Shown here: positions 8,658 to 17,958 of the stretch, piece by piece
Layout of the letters: each line of letters begins with the position of its first letter
Position numbering within the stretch: the stretch's first letter is position 1
Source: Micromonospora noduli
GTDB taxonomy: Bacteria > Actinomycetota > Actinomycetes > Mycobacteriales > Micromonosporaceae
Reading direction: 5' to 3'
Length of the DNA: 64,000 nt
Assembly: GCF_003264365.1 (NCBI RefSeq)
Contig: NZ_PYAK01000026.1
Location: 20,880 to 84,879, forward strand
The notes under the pieces: generated by a model
Told to the model about the DNA's origin: nothing
Database searches by the model: none
What the model saw: the letters and a program-made list of their open reading frames with translations, nothing else
Translations under genes and position numbers: made by a program

Positions 8658-9995
8658 TCAGCGCATGCGGGAGACGATGCCGGTGTCGTAGGCGCCGGAG
8701 AGAAACTCGTCGTTGGTGAGCAGCTCGGCGAAGAAGGGAACGTTGTTCTTCGGGCCCTCGATCTGGAAGGCCGCGACGGCTGCCTTCGCGCGATCGAGCG
8801 CCTCGTCGCGGGTCGCGCCGCTGACGATCAGCTTGGCCAGCAGGCTGTCGTAGAACGGGGTGACCGTGTTGCCCTCGGTGTAGCCGGAGTCCACCCGGAC
8901 CCCCTCGCCCGTCGGCTCCACCCACGTCCTGATCACACCCGGGCCGGGCAGGAAGCGCTTCGGGTCCTCCGCGTTGATCCGCATCTCGATGGCGTGCCCA
9001 CCCGGGGTCAACGCGTCCGGGTCGAACGTCGGCGCCAACCCGGAGGCCACCCGCAACTGCTCCTCGACCAGGTCGATGCCGTAGACGTACTCGGTCACCG
9101 GGTGCTCCACCTGCAACCGCGTGTTCATCTCCAGGAAGAAGAACTCGCCCGTGGATGGGTCGAGCAGGCACTCCACAGTGCCCGCGTTGCGGTAGCCGAC
9201 CGCCTCGCCGGCCCGCACCGCCGCCGCCAGCAGCCGGGATCGCAGCTCCGGTGAGACCGCCGGCGACGGGGACTCCTCGACCAGCTTCTGGTTGCGCCGC
9301 TGCACCGAGCACTCCCGCTCGCCGAGCGCCACCACCCGGCCATCGGCCAGGCCGAGGATCTGCACCTCGACGTGCCGTACCCGGGGAAAGTACCGCTCGA
9401 TCAACACCGAACCGTCGCCGAACATCCGCTCGGCGAACGCGCGCACCTTGTCGTACTCGGTGCGCAGCGCCGCCTCGTCGACGGCCACGCCCATGCCCAT
9501 GCCGCCGCCGCCGGCGGCGGCCTTGACCATCACCGGGTAGCCGATCTCGGCCGCGGCCGTCACCGCAGCGTCCAGGTCGGCGGCCGGGTCGGTGGTACCC
9601 GGTGCGACCGGAACACCGGCCGCCGCCATCAGGTTCCGGGCGTTGATCTTGTCGCCCATCGCGGTGATCGCGTCCGCGTCGGGTCCGACCCAGATCAGGC
9701 CGCTCGCCTCGACGGTACGGGCGAACTCGGCGTTCTCCGACAGGAAGCCGTACCCGGGGTGGATCGCCTGCGCGCCCGTCGACTTCGCGGCGGCGAGGAT
9801 CGCCTCGGTGTTGCGGTAGCTCAGCGCCGGGTTCGGTGGGCCGATGAGGACGGCCTCGTCCGCCTCCGCGACGAACGGCAGGTCGGCGTCGGCCTCCGAG
9901 TGCACCGCGATCACGCGGATGCCGAGCCGCTTGGCGGTCCGGATGATCCGGCGGGCGATCTCGCCCCGATTGGCGACCAGCAGTGACTCGATCAT
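8658..9995 (-). CDS. Biotin carboxylase subunit without BCCP domain
   Basis: This is an ATP-grasp biotin carboxylase of 445 aa. It begins MIESLLVANRGEIARRI (the NRGEIA signature), has the glycine-rich ATP loop KAAAGGGGMGMGVAVDE, and the catalytic block FLEMNTRLQVEHPVTEYVYG. It ends at the end of the biotin carboxylase domain (DTGIVSRMR). Actinobacterial MccA/AccA alpha subunits usually continue for about 200 more residues to a biotinylated MKM domain. No such domain is encoded immediately downstream, so a separate biotin carrier must be supplied from elsewhere. ATG 9995 has GGAGG upstream. It would carboxylate biotin for the carboxyltransferase at 5278-6810. Confidence 0.92.
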   Translation of the reverse strand: MIESLLVANRGEIARRIIRTAKRLGIRVIAVHSEADADLPFVAEADEAVLIGPPNPALSYRNTEAILAAAKSTGAQAIHPGYGFLSENAEFARTVEASGLIWVGPDADAITAMGDKINARNLMAAAGVPVAPGTTDPAADLDAAVTAAAEIGYPVMVKAAAGGGGMGMGVAVDEAALRTEYDKVRAFAERMFGDGSVLIERYFPRVRHVEVQILGLADGRVVALGERECSVQRRNQKLVEESPSPAVSPELRSRLLAAAVRAGEAVGYRNAGTVECLLDPSTGEFFFLEMNTRLQVEHPVTEYVYGIDLVEEQLRVASGLAPTFDPDALTPGGHAIEMRINAEDPKRFLPGPGVIRTWVEPTGEGVRVDSGYTEGNTVTPFYDSLLAKLIVSGATRDEALDRAKAAVAAFQIEGPKNNVPFFAELLTNDEFLSGAYDTGIVSRMR

Positions 9996-10066
9996 GTTTC
10001 CTCCCGGCGTCCGGATGGTGGGACGATGTCAGGGAATCATGACCGGCACGGTTCTGACGAGTCGGC

Positions 10067-10666
10067 TCAGGCGAGCAGCGCGGCCAGGGTCGCGCCGCGC
10101 AGCAGCTCGGCGCGACGTCGCCGATCCACCTCACCACCGAGGAACGGCGTCGAGTTCATCAGGCCGAACGCGGCGTGCGCGAGCACCCGCGCCTCACCGT
10201 CGGGCATCCCCGGGTGCAGCGCGGTGAGCACTGTCACCCACTCCTCGACGTAGAGCCGTTGCAGGCGACGAATCCGGCGCCGCGGCTCCTCGGGCAGGCG
10301 GTCCAGCTCGTGCAGGTGCAACGCGATCACCGCCGGGTTGGCCAGCGCGAACTCGACGTGGAAGTCGATCAGCGACTCCAGCACCCCGCGCGGGTCGTCC
10401 GAACCCCCGGCGGCGCGTTCCCGCCCACCGGCCAGCAACCCCTCACTGACCGGAATCAGCGCGGCGGCCAGCATGGCTTCCTTGCCGGCGAAGTGGTGGT
10501 AGAGCGCCGGACCGGTGACCCCGGCGGCCGCGCCGATGTCGTCCATCGACACGCCGTGATAACCACGCGCCGCGAACAGACCTACCGCGATCTCCAGGAT
10601 CTCGTCCTTGCGGGACCTGCGCCGGCCCGCACCCGCCGCACCCCGTGCCTGCTGCTCCACCGTCAC
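10067..10666 (-). CDS. TetR-family transcriptional regulator
   Basis: This is a 199-aa repressor-type protein. The N-terminal HTH is clear: ILEIAVGLFAARGYHGVSMD, then DIGAAAGVTGPALYHHFAGK. The C-terminal ligand domain includes ESLIDFHVEFALANPAVIAL. The start is a GTG at 10666. TAGGCT ends exactly six bases upstream and there is no Shine-Dalgarno, so a leaderless mRNA is likely. It is located upstream of the biotin carboxylase gene on the same strand and probably controls the acyl-CoA cluster, perhaps through the AACGATCGTT palindrome at 6837. The ligand could be an acyl-CoA, by analogy with other TetR regulators of branched-chain amino acid and fatty acid catabolism. Confidence 0.88.
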   Translation of the reverse strand: MTVEQQARGAAGAGRRRSRKDEILEIAVGLFAARGYHGVSMDDIGAAAGVTGPALYHHFAGKEAMLAAALIPVSEGLLAGGRERAAGGSDDPRGVLESLIDFHVEFALANPAVIALHLHELDRLPEEPRRRIRRLQRLYVEEWVTVLTALHPGMPDGEARVLAHAAFGLMNSTPFLGGEVDRRRRAELLRGATLAALLA

Positions 10667-10766
10667 CGGGCAAGCCTAGACCGCGACGAGCCCGCGATGG
10701 TTGCCGGTCAGTTCCGTCCGCCCCCGGCCGGGCCGCCCCTGACCTGGCCAGGGGCGGCCGGCGAGG

Positions 10767-13652
10767 TCAGTCGTCCTCGTCCAGGTCGTGCTCCGCGCGC
10801 AGCGCGGCGGCTTCCGCGGGTCGATCGAGCAGATCCAGTGCCCTAGCCAGCAGCCAGGCCGTCTGGCGGACCTGCCGCGAAGCGGCCGGCAACCCACCGA
10901 GCACGCGGCGCAGCAGCGGTTCCGCCTCGGCCGGCCGGTCCAGGCGCAGCAGCAGCTCACCGATCAGGGCCTCCACCTGGGCGGCCTCGCCGAACGCCTC
11001 GATCGAGCGCAACCGGTCCGGTACCCCGGTGAGCCGGCCCAGCGCCTCGTCCAGTCGCTCCTCCCCGGTGAGCACCCGCGCTCCGGCCTCGGCCGCCATC
11101 GCCAGCTCGTACAGCACCGGCGGATCGGCCTGCCCGGCCAGCTTCGCCGCCAACCCGTCCACCACCTCGACGGCGCGCAACGCCGCGTCCCGGTCGTCGG
11201 CCCAGAACCAGGCGTACGTCTCCCGTCGGCGCGCACGCAGCTCGTCCAGCGGCAGATCACCGAGCCGGTACGCCTCAGCCGCCGCGGCGAACCGCTCGCC
11301 CGCCGCCGCGTCCCGGTCGGCGTCGTAAAGGATCCCGCCGGCCTCCTCCAGCACCTGCGCCCGGTGCGGAAGATTGTCCGGTCCGTCCAGGTTGCTGGCC
11401 AACTGCTCCAACAGGGCCAACGCGGGATCGATCTCACCAAGTCCGGCGTAGACGCCAGCCAGCAGGTGCCGGCAGCGGTCGGCCTCCGCCTGGGCGCCCA
11501 GCCGATCCAGACCGAGCACGGCCTCCTCGGCGACCTCGGCGGCCTCGGCGAGCCGGCCCACCATCCGGTACGCGTTCGCCAGCTCCCACCGCAGGAACGC
11601 GTCCCCCTCGGCGCCCCGCTCCACGCACAGCGTCACCGCCTCGACGAAGTCGTCCACCGCGTCCGGGGCCCGGCCGGCCGCCAGCAACGCCCGGGCGCGA
11701 GCGACCCGGACCGGCAGCTCCGCGTCCGCCGGTGCCGCCTCCAACGCCTCGTCGCAGGCGGCCACGGCGTCCGCCGGATCGTCGACCAGCCGCGCGTACG
11801 CCAGGCCTGCGCCCGTGACCACCTCGCCCACACCCAACTCCCGGCCGATCCGGCGTGCCTCGTCGACGGCGGCGCGGGCCTCGTCGACGCGGTCCAACTG
11901 CTCCAGCAGGTGCCCGCGGTGCAGTGCGATCCGGGCCGCCAGGTGCCGGTCGCCGCCCGCGTCGGCCGGTACCCGGTCGAGCGCGGCGAGCGCGTCCGCC
12001 CAACGCTCGCGGTGCAGCAGCGCCAACGCCACCCGGTCGTGTCCGGCCGCCCGTTGCCGGGCGTCGCCGAGCCGGTCCAGGACCTCGGCCGCCTCCCGGA
12101 CCAGCAGCACGCCTTCCTCGCTTTCCTCGTCGGACCGGGTCAACAGCACGCCGAGCCGCCCGGCGACCGTCTGGGCGGCCACCTCCTCGCCCGCCTCCCG
12201 GTACAGCTCCACCGCCGCCCGATTCAGCTTGATCGCACCATCGATGTCGTCCTCGTCGCCACGCTCCGACGCGCGCAGCGCCAGCCGGTGCGCGGACGTG
12301 CGGGCGGACAGCTCGGCGGAGCCGAACCGGTCGTCGAAGGCGACCAGCGCCGCCCGGAAGGTGGCCCGGTCGTGCCGACCCCAGCTCTGCTCCGCGAGGT
12401 CCAGCAGATCGTCCGGGCCGGCGTCGACCGGCAGGGTCACGGCCTGTGGTTCAGCCCCGCCGCTTCGCACTCGCCGGGCCCGGTCGGCTGACGACGCTGG
12501 TGTGCCCGCCCCGACGACCGACTGATCCGCGACCGGGCGGGTCGGGCGACGACGGACGCTCGCCGACAGCGGTACATGCTCCCCGCTCGCCTGCGCGGCG
12601 AGCCGACGAGCGATCCACTCCGACTGCTGGCTCGTGCCGTTACGGGCGTCGAAGCGGGCGGCCAGACCGGCCGCCGTCTCGGCCAGTTCGTCCGCCAACG
12701 ACGCCGCCGACACCTCGGCGGCCGGCCGGCCCTCGGCGGCCCGGCGGTACACGGTCGACGGCCCGGCCTGACGCATCGCTGCGGAGGCCGCCGCCGCGAA
12801 GTGCATGGCGGCGGCCGGCGACGGCGGCCGGTCCAGCCAGTCCAGGTGCCGCTCGACCAGCTCGACCGCCCGCGCCTCGTTGCCGGTCAGCGTGCAGAAC
12901 TCGATGTGGTCCGCGATGTCCCACAGGTCCGCGAGGTTGCCGCGCAGCCGGCGGTACGCCTCCCGGTGCGCGTCCCGCGCCTCCTCGGCCCGCCCGGTGC
13001 GCAGGTACGGCAGGAGCAGCGCGGTGAGGATCGCCTGCGGCTGCTCGGTGCAGGTGAGCCGACCGGCGAGCACCGGCTCGGCCAGCGCCACCGCCTCGGC
13101 GTCCCGGCCGGTGTCGGCGAGGTAGCTCACCTGGCTCGTCGGATCACAGCCGGCGCAGTCGGAGAGTTCGTCGCGAGGGGTGGTCTGCCAGAGCCGGTAC
13201 CAGTGCGCGGCGACCTCGACGTCGCCCACGTGCTCGGCAACCCGGAACCGGTGCTTGTGCACTGCCTGAAGGCTGTGCCCGCCAGCCCGGTAGCGCCGCT
13301 CCATGTCGTCCAGCACCGCGTACGTGCGGTCCAGTGGCACCTCGGGGAACTTCAGCAGGCCGGACGCCATGTACTTGAAGTGCCACAGCAGCTGGTGCAG
13401 GTGGCGCTGATGGTAGGGCTGCGGGTCCCTGTCGAACTCGGACAGGCACCAGGAGAAGGTCACGAAGGACTTGGCCGGCTCACCGCCGTAGATGTAGCCG
13501 GTGGTGGCCTGCATGCGGGTGACGAACGCAAGGTGCCGGTCGTCGGCGGCGTCCACCCGGCGCAGCAGCTGCTCCAGCGCGGCGATCTGCCCCGCCCCGT
13601 ACGGCATGTCGGCGATGCCGCGCAGCACCCGCCACAGATCCTCGTCGCTCAT
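10767..13652 (-). CDS. Large TPR-repeat protein coupled to an HSP90-like gene
   Basis: This is a 961-aa, almost wholly alpha-helical protein starting MSDEDLWRVLRGIADMPYG at an ATG with GGAG upstream. There are no membrane segments or signal peptide. Many 34-residue helical repeats are apparent, for example EARDAHREAYRRLRGNLADL in the first half, and AALDRVPADAGGDRHLAARI and VAEEAVLGLDRLGAQAEADR in the second. A charged linker (about 320-390) separates two repeat blocks. The ATG lies two bases after the stop of the HSP90-like gene, so the two are surely cotranscribed and probably translationally coupled. A scaffold or co-chaperone role is a reasonable inference, because TPR proteins commonly partner HSP90 in eukaryotes. 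Confidence 0.82.
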   Translation of the reverse strand: MSDEDLWRVLRGIADMPYGAGQIAALEQLLRRVDAADDRHLAFVTRMQATTGYIYGGEPAKSFVTFSWCLSEFDRDPQPYHQRHLHQLLWHFKYMASGLLKFPEVPLDRTYAVLDDMERRYRAGGHSLQAVHKHRFRVAEHVGDVEVAAHWYRLWQTTPRDELSDCAGCDPTSQVSYLADTGRDAEAVALAEPVLAGRLTCTEQPQAILTALLLPYLRTGRAEEARDAHREAYRRLRGNLADLWDIADHIEFCTLTGNEARAVELVERHLDWLDRPPSPAAAMHFAAAASAAMRQAGPSTVYRRAAEGRPAAEVSAASLADELAETAAGLAARFDARNGTSQQSEWIARRLAAQASGEHVPLSASVRRRPTRPVADQSVVGAGTPASSADRARRVRSGGAEPQAVTLPVDAGPDDLLDLAEQSWGRHDRATFRAALVAFDDRFGSAELSARTSAHRLALRASERGDEDDIDGAIKLNRAAVELYREAGEEVAAQTVAGRLGVLLTRSDEESEEGVLLVREAAEVLDRLGDARQRAAGHDRVALALLHRERWADALAALDRVPADAGGDRHLAARIALHRGHLLEQLDRVDEARAAVDEARRIGRELGVGEVVTGAGLAYARLVDDPADAVAACDEALEAAPADAELPVRVARARALLAAGRAPDAVDDFVEAVTLCVERGAEGDAFLRWELANAYRMVGRLAEAAEVAEEAVLGLDRLGAQAEADRCRHLLAGVYAGLGEIDPALALLEQLASNLDGPDNLPHRAQVLEEAGGILYDADRDAAAGERFAAAAEAYRLGDLPLDELRARRRETYAWFWADDRDAALRAVEVVDGLAAKLAGQADPPVLYELAMAAEAGARVLTGEERLDEALGRLTGVPDRLRSIEAFGEAAQVEALIGELLLRLDRPAEAEPLLRRVLGGLPAASRQVRQTAWLLARALDLLDRPAEAAALRAEHDLDEDD

Positions 13653-13654
13653 GC

Positions 13655-15487
13655 TCACTCCCGTCCCGGGACAGCCCGGCCGAGCAGGCCGAGGAAGGAA
13701 TCGTTCAGCAGCGCGGCGTCGGCCGCGCGGATCGGATGGTGGCCGAGCAGCAGCGCCTGCCCGTACAGCGCCTCGATGGCCAGACCGACCAGCTCCGGGT
13801 CGCCCAGCATGGTCACCCGTCGTACCAGCGGGTTGCGGTGGTTGAGCACCAACTGCGGACGGTCCGGCGGGGCGGTGGCGGCGAGCGCGTCGAGCACTCC
13901 GCCCCACAGTTCGTCGGCCCGGTCCCGACTGGCGGCGAGCTGGTCGTTGAACGCCGCCGACCGGCTGACCAGGTAGAGCGCGGGCAGCGAGACCGGGTCG
14001 TACGCCCTGATGACCACCTCGCAGCCGGAACGCTCGACGGCCCGCTGCGCCGCCGTGAGGAACTGTCGCAGCGCCAACTCCACCTGCGGGTCGAGCGCGT
14101 CGAACCGGGTGGTCAGGTCGCTCGGTTCCAGCCGTTCGATCAGCACCGAGCGGTCCACCACCGGCAGCCGCTCGATCAGTTCGGTGTCGTACGTGTAGCC
14201 GGCGTTGACCACAGCCAGGTCCTGCGCGGCGGCGACCGCGGCGAGCTGACGGAACTCGTCGAGGCTCGCCGCGTAGCGGACCACGCCGTGGCGTTCGCGG
14301 AACTCGGCGAGGGTGAGCGTGCCGACGTTGGTGTCCATGGGCCACCACCGGTCGACCAGCCGGAGCATCTCGTCGTCGTGCAGCGCCAGGGCCTTCACGC
14401 CGAGGTGGTGTACCTGGAGGAACTCGGCCAGCCGGTGCGGGTCGTGCCGGGCCAACCGGACCAGCCAGCCGCGCACCTGGTCGCCGAGCGCCTCCCGGGT
14501 CGCCGTCAGCAGGGTGTCCTCGTAGAGGGCCTCCCGGCTGGCGGTCGGGCGCAGCTCGGTCGCGTCCACCACGCAGTGCGCGAAGAACGCCCACTCCGGC
14601 AGCAGCCCGTCGGCGTTCTCGGTGAGCAGCATCCGCTTGAGGTAGACGCGATGCCCGGCCCGGGCCGCCGGGTTCACCGGCGTCGGCAGGATGACGGCGA
14701 CACCGGTCAGCCCGGCCTCCGGCACGGCCAGCGGCAGGACGTCGAACGGGTCCACGCCGAGCGTCTCCCGGGCGTAGCGGATCAGCGCCGCGCGGTCCAG
14801 TGGCGCACCCGGCGTGGTCGGCCAGGGCGGCTCCCCGGTGGTGGTGACGACGTCGCCGACGCGGACGGTGACCGGCAGCAGCGCGCCGAAGAGCCGGGCC
14901 AGGTCGGTGACTGTCGCTGTGGTGAACCACTGGTCCGCGTCGCGGCGGGGCACCAGCGTGACGGTGGTGCCCGGCTCGGTGCGAGCGGCCTCCGGCGGGG
15001 CCACCGTCACCGCGTAGCGGCCGTCGGCGTACCCGGTCCAGCGAACCGTGGGGTTGTCGCCGTGCCTGGTGAGCACCTGGATCTCGTCGGCCACCAGGAA
15101 GCAGGAGAGCAGGCCGATGCCGAACTGGCCGAGGAACTCGTGCCGGGAGAAACCGAGCTCGTCGCGCTTTGAGCTGCGGCCGATGGTGGCCAGCAGCTCG
15201 TGCACCTGCGCCTCGGTCAGACCGATGCCGGTGTCGTGCACCCGTAGCGTGCCGTCGCCGGTGCTGTCCGGGGGTTCGATGCGTACCAGCGCCGGCGCGT
15301 CCGGCTCGGTCCTGCGTCGGGCGGTGATCGCGTCCACCGCGTTCTGGAGCAGCTCGCGGACGTAGACCCGCGGGCTGCCGTAGAGGTGATGACTGAGCAG
15401 GTCAACCACGCCACGTAGGTCGACCTGGAAAGTGTGGTCCACGCCTGATGTCTCCCCGGTCCCGATGCCGGCGCTCACCGTACCCAT
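13655..15487 (-). CDS. HSP90-family ATPase (HtpG-like)
   Basis: This is a GHKL ATPase of 610 aa from ATG 15487; a GTG at 15442 with GGGGAGA upstream is an equally good start. The N-terminal nucleotide site is intact: YVRELLQNAVDAI (catalytic Glu and Mg-binding Asn), HDTGIGLT, TIGRSSKRDELGF and GQFGIGLLSCFLVAD. The middle segment resembles the HSP90 middle domain (YLKRMLLTENADGLLPEW, then ELRPTASREALYED). The C-terminal third is divergent from classical HtpG, and the protein is slightly shorter than E. coli HtpG (624 aa). It belongs to an actinobacterial HSP90-like branch. Its immediate partner is a giant TPR protein beginning two bases beyond its stop, and a divergent MFS transporter begins 75 bp from its start. 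Confidence 0.88.
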   Translation of the reverse strand: MGTVSAGIGTGETSGVDHTFQVDLRGVVDLLSHHLYGSPRVYVRELLQNAVDAITARRRTEPDAPALVRIEPPDSTGDGTLRVHDTGIGLTEAQVHELLATIGRSSKRDELGFSRHEFLGQFGIGLLSCFLVADEIQVLTRHGDNPTVRWTGYADGRYAVTVAPPEAARTEPGTTVTLVPRRDADQWFTTATVTDLARLFGALLPVTVRVGDVVTTTGEPPWPTTPGAPLDRAALIRYARETLGVDPFDVLPLAVPEAGLTGVAVILPTPVNPAARAGHRVYLKRMLLTENADGLLPEWAFFAHCVVDATELRPTASREALYEDTLLTATREALGDQVRGWLVRLARHDPHRLAEFLQVHHLGVKALALHDDEMLRLVDRWWPMDTNVGTLTLAEFRERHGVVRYAASLDEFRQLAAVAAAQDLAVVNAGYTYDTELIERLPVVDRSVLIERLEPSDLTTRFDALDPQVELALRQFLTAAQRAVERSGCEVVIRAYDPVSLPALYLVSRSAAFNDQLAASRDRADELWGGVLDALAATAPPDRPQLVLNHRNPLVRRVTMLGDPELVGLAIEALYGQALLLGHHPIRAADAALLNDSFLGLLGRAVPGRE

Positions 15488-15562
15488 GATCACCGACAGG
15501 CGCGGTCCCCTTCTGCCCGGCGGCTTGACCCTCGACCCGGTCGAACCGGCACGGTCGCCGGC

Positions 15563-16786
15563 ATGACTTCCTCCGCTCTGGGCCGGGACTTCCGGCTCCT
15601 GTGGTCCGCGGCCGTCTCGTCCCGGTTCGGGGACGCGCTGCGTACCCCGGCACTGGCCCTGCTGGCCGCGACAGTGACCCGTGATCCGCGGATCATCGCG
15701 GCGGTCACCGTGGTCGGGCAGTTGCCGCCGCTGCTCTTCGGCCTGCTCGGCGGTGTGTACGCGGACCGCTGGGACCGCCGTCGAACGATGGCAGTGGTCG
15801 ACGGGGTACGCGCTGCCGTGGTGGCGGCGCTGGCCGTGGTGGTCGCGCTCAACCGGGTCAGCGTCCTGGTGCTGCTGGTGGCGGCGTTTCTGCTCGCCAC
15901 GTTGGGCACTCTCTTCGACTCCGCGTCGTTCGCGCTGCTCCCCGCGTTGGTGCCGCCGGACGCGCTGCCCCGGGCGAACGGCCGGCTCCAGGCGGGGTCG
16001 GCGGTGGCCGGTGGCTTCCTCGGAGCGCCCGCCGCCGGTCTCCTGTTCGCCGTCGCCCCGGCCCTTCCGTTCGCCCTCGACGCCGTCACCTTCGCGGCGG
16101 CCGCCCTGCTCGTGCTGGCTCTCAGTCCGCCTCTCGCTATCACCCCGGGGACTGCGCGGCGGCGCGGCTCGGTGTGGAGCGAGATCGTCGAGGGGCTGCG
16201 TTGGCTGCGGGCGCACCGGACCCTGTGGCGGGTCACGCTGCTCACCGCCGCGAGCAACCTGGCGATCAGCGGAATCATGGCGGTGCTGGTGCTCTACGCG
16301 CTGGACGTGCTGCGGGTGCCCCCGGCCGGGTACGGGCTGTTCACCGCCGCCGCCATCGTCGGGGGCGTGGCGGGGGCGCTCGGTGCGGGGCGGCTCGCCG
16401 CCCGGCTCGGCACGGTGCCGGCGCTGCGTGCGGTGCTGGCCGTGGAGACCGTGGCGCTGACCGGGTTCGCGCTGGCTCGGCATCCGGTGTCGGGCGGGAT
16501 CGCGCTGGCCGTCTTCGCCGCCGGCACCGTCGTGTGGAACAGCCTGTGGGCGTCGTACGGGCAGCGGCAGGTGCCGAGCGAACTGCTGGGCCGGGTCGGC
16601 GCGGCCCAGCGGATGGTCGGTCTGCTCACCGCACCGCTCGGGGCGGCGCTCGCCGGGTTGGCCGCCGCGGCGTACGGCACGGCGCCGGTGGCGGGCGCGG
16701 CGGCGGCGACGTTCGCGCTGGTCACCGGCGCCGCGTGGCGGACACTGCGACCGACCGCGCCCGTCGTGATGAGCCGCGCGGGCTAG
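15563..16786 (+). CDS. MFS transporter
   Basis: This is a 407-aa integral membrane transporter with about 12 hydrophobic helices. The inter-helix signature GGVYADRWDRRRTM sits between helices 2 and 3. It resembles the drug/enterobactin-exporter type of MFS proteins, but the substrate is unknown. Upstream, TTGACC (15525-15530), an N19 spacer and CACGGT (15550-15555) end seven bases before the ATG, fitting a leaderless transcript. The stop TAG shares a CTAG palindrome with the stop of the convergent monooxygenase. Confidence 0.88.
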   Translation: MTSSALGRDFRLLWSAAVSSRFGDALRTPALALLAATVTRDPRIIAAVTVVGQLPPLLFGLLGGVYADRWDRRRTMAVVDGVRAAVVAALAVVVALNRVSVLVLLVAAFLLATLGTLFDSASFALLPALVPPDALPRANGRLQAGSAVAGGFLGAPAAGLLFAVAPALPFALDAVTFAAAALLVLALSPPLAITPGTARRRGSVWSEIVEGLRWLRAHRTLWRVTLLTAASNLAISGIMAVLVLYALDVLRVPPAGYGLFTAAAIVGGVAGALGAGRLAARLGTVPALRAVLAVETVALTGFALARHPVSGGIALAVFAAGTVVWNSLWASYGQRQVPSELLGRVGAAQRMVGLLTAPLGAALAGLAAAAYGTAPVAGAAAATFALVTGAAWRTLRPTAPVVMSRAG

Positions 16787-17940
16787 CCCGGCGTCCGCTC
16801 CCGGTGCGACAGCCCGGACAGGCGCAGCGCGATGCGCCGACGGGCCGGTGGGACGGCACCGAGCAGCCGGAGCAGCACGTCGCGGGCGGGCCGACGAGCC
16901 GGGGAGACGCCGGCCAACCTGGTCAGCCCGGCGGCGAAGCTCAGCACGTCCTCGGCCATCGGCCGCTGCCGGGCGCTGTAGTCGTCGAGCAGCGTCTCCG
17001 GGCCGCCGTCGAGCACGTCCGCCACTGCGGTGCCGAGCGCGACCGCGTCGCAGATGCCGAGGTTCATGCCCTGCCCACCGGCCGGGCTGTGCACGTGCCC
17101 GGCGTCGCCGGCCAGCAGCACCGGCCCGGCGCGGAAGGTGTCGGCGATCCGGTGGTGCACCCGGAACCGGGAGCCCCAGAGCACCTCGGTCACCCGGTCG
17201 GGTCGTCGCGCCGGGCCGCGCTCGTCGAGCAACGCCTGGAGGTAGGCCGCGTCCGGTTCGGCCGGGGCGCTCGCCACGGCGGCGACCAACCGGACCACCC
17301 CACCGGGCAGCGGTGCCCAGACCAGCGGTCCGGGCCGGGCGAGGAAGAGCGCCGCCTCGTCGCGGGGCAGCACACTGTGCACCCGCACGTCGGCGAGCAC
17401 GAAGGACTCCTCGTCGCTGCCGCCGGTGAAGCCGATGCCGGCCAACTGCCGGACCGTGCTGTGCAGGCCGTCCGCACCGACCACGAACCGGGCCCGCAGC
17501 GCCTCGTCGTCGACCTGCGCGAGCATGCCGTCACCGGCGCGGCTCAGCCCGGTGAGCTGGGACGGCCGTCGTACCTGGACACCGAGTTCGGCCAACTTCT
17601 CGGTGAGCACTGCCTCGGTGACCGCCTGGGAGACCAGCAGCGCGTAGGGGAAGCGGGACGGCAGCTCGTGGAACGGCACCGACAGCAGCACCCGGTCCCG
17701 GTCGCGCACCGTGAAACGCGGCGTCCGCACCGCCTGGGCGATCAGCGGCGCCGCGGCGTCGATCCCGTCCAGCACCTCCAGGGTGTACGCGTGCACGACG
17801 GCGGCGCGGGAGGTCGTCGGCGGCGCGGCCAACCGGTCCAGCACTGTCACCTCGACCCCGCGCCGGGCCAACGTCAACGCGGTGGCGAGACCGGTGGGGC
17901 CGGCGCCCACCACCAGAACGTCGGTGCTCGTGGGCAGCAT
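16783..17940 (-). CDS. FAD-dependent monooxygenase (aromatic ring hydroxylase type)
   Basis: This is a 385-aa group A flavoprotein monooxygenase. The N-terminal Rossmann motif is VLVVGAGPTGLATALTLARR, the DG motif is ARFVVGADGLHSTVR, and the GD motif is VLLAGDAGHVHSPAGGQGMN. ATG 17940 is chosen because GGAGG lies just upstream; an in-frame ATG at 17982 would run into operator DNA. Length fits single-component hydroxylases without the thioredoxin-like C-terminal domain of PheA/TfdB. It is divergent from a TetR gene, with repeated TTGGC palindromes between them, which indicates substrate-induced expression for detoxification or catabolism of an aromatic compound. The substrate cannot be deduced. 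Confidence 0.87.
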   Translation of the reverse strand: MLPTSTDVLVVGAGPTGLATALTLARRGVEVTVLDRLAAPPTTSRAAVVHAYTLEVLDGIDAAAPLIAQAVRTPRFTVRDRDRVLLSVPFHELPSRFPYALLVSQAVTEAVLTEKLAELGVQVRRPSQLTGLSRAGDGMLAQVDDEALRARFVVGADGLHSTVRQLAGIGFTGGSDEESFVLADVRVHSVLPRDEAALFLARPGPLVWAPLPGGVVRLVAAVASAPAEPDAAYLQALLDERGPARRPDRVTEVLWGSRFRVHHRIADTFRAGPVLLAGDAGHVHSPAGGQGMNLGICDAVALGTAVADVLDGGPETLLDDYSARQRPMAEDVLSFAAGLTRLAGVSPARRPARDVLLRLLGAVPPARRRIALRLSGLSHRERTPG

Positions 17941-17958
17941 GGCCACCTCCAGAAACCA

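Noticed and set aside
10767..14930. A single 1387-aa minus-strand ORF spanning the TPR protein and most of the HSP90-like gene
   Set aside because: The first 426 codons are the antiparallel-free alternative frame of the HSP90-like gene, with Arg/Pro/Gly-rich composition. The TPR protein clearly begins at ATG 13652 with its own ribosome site.
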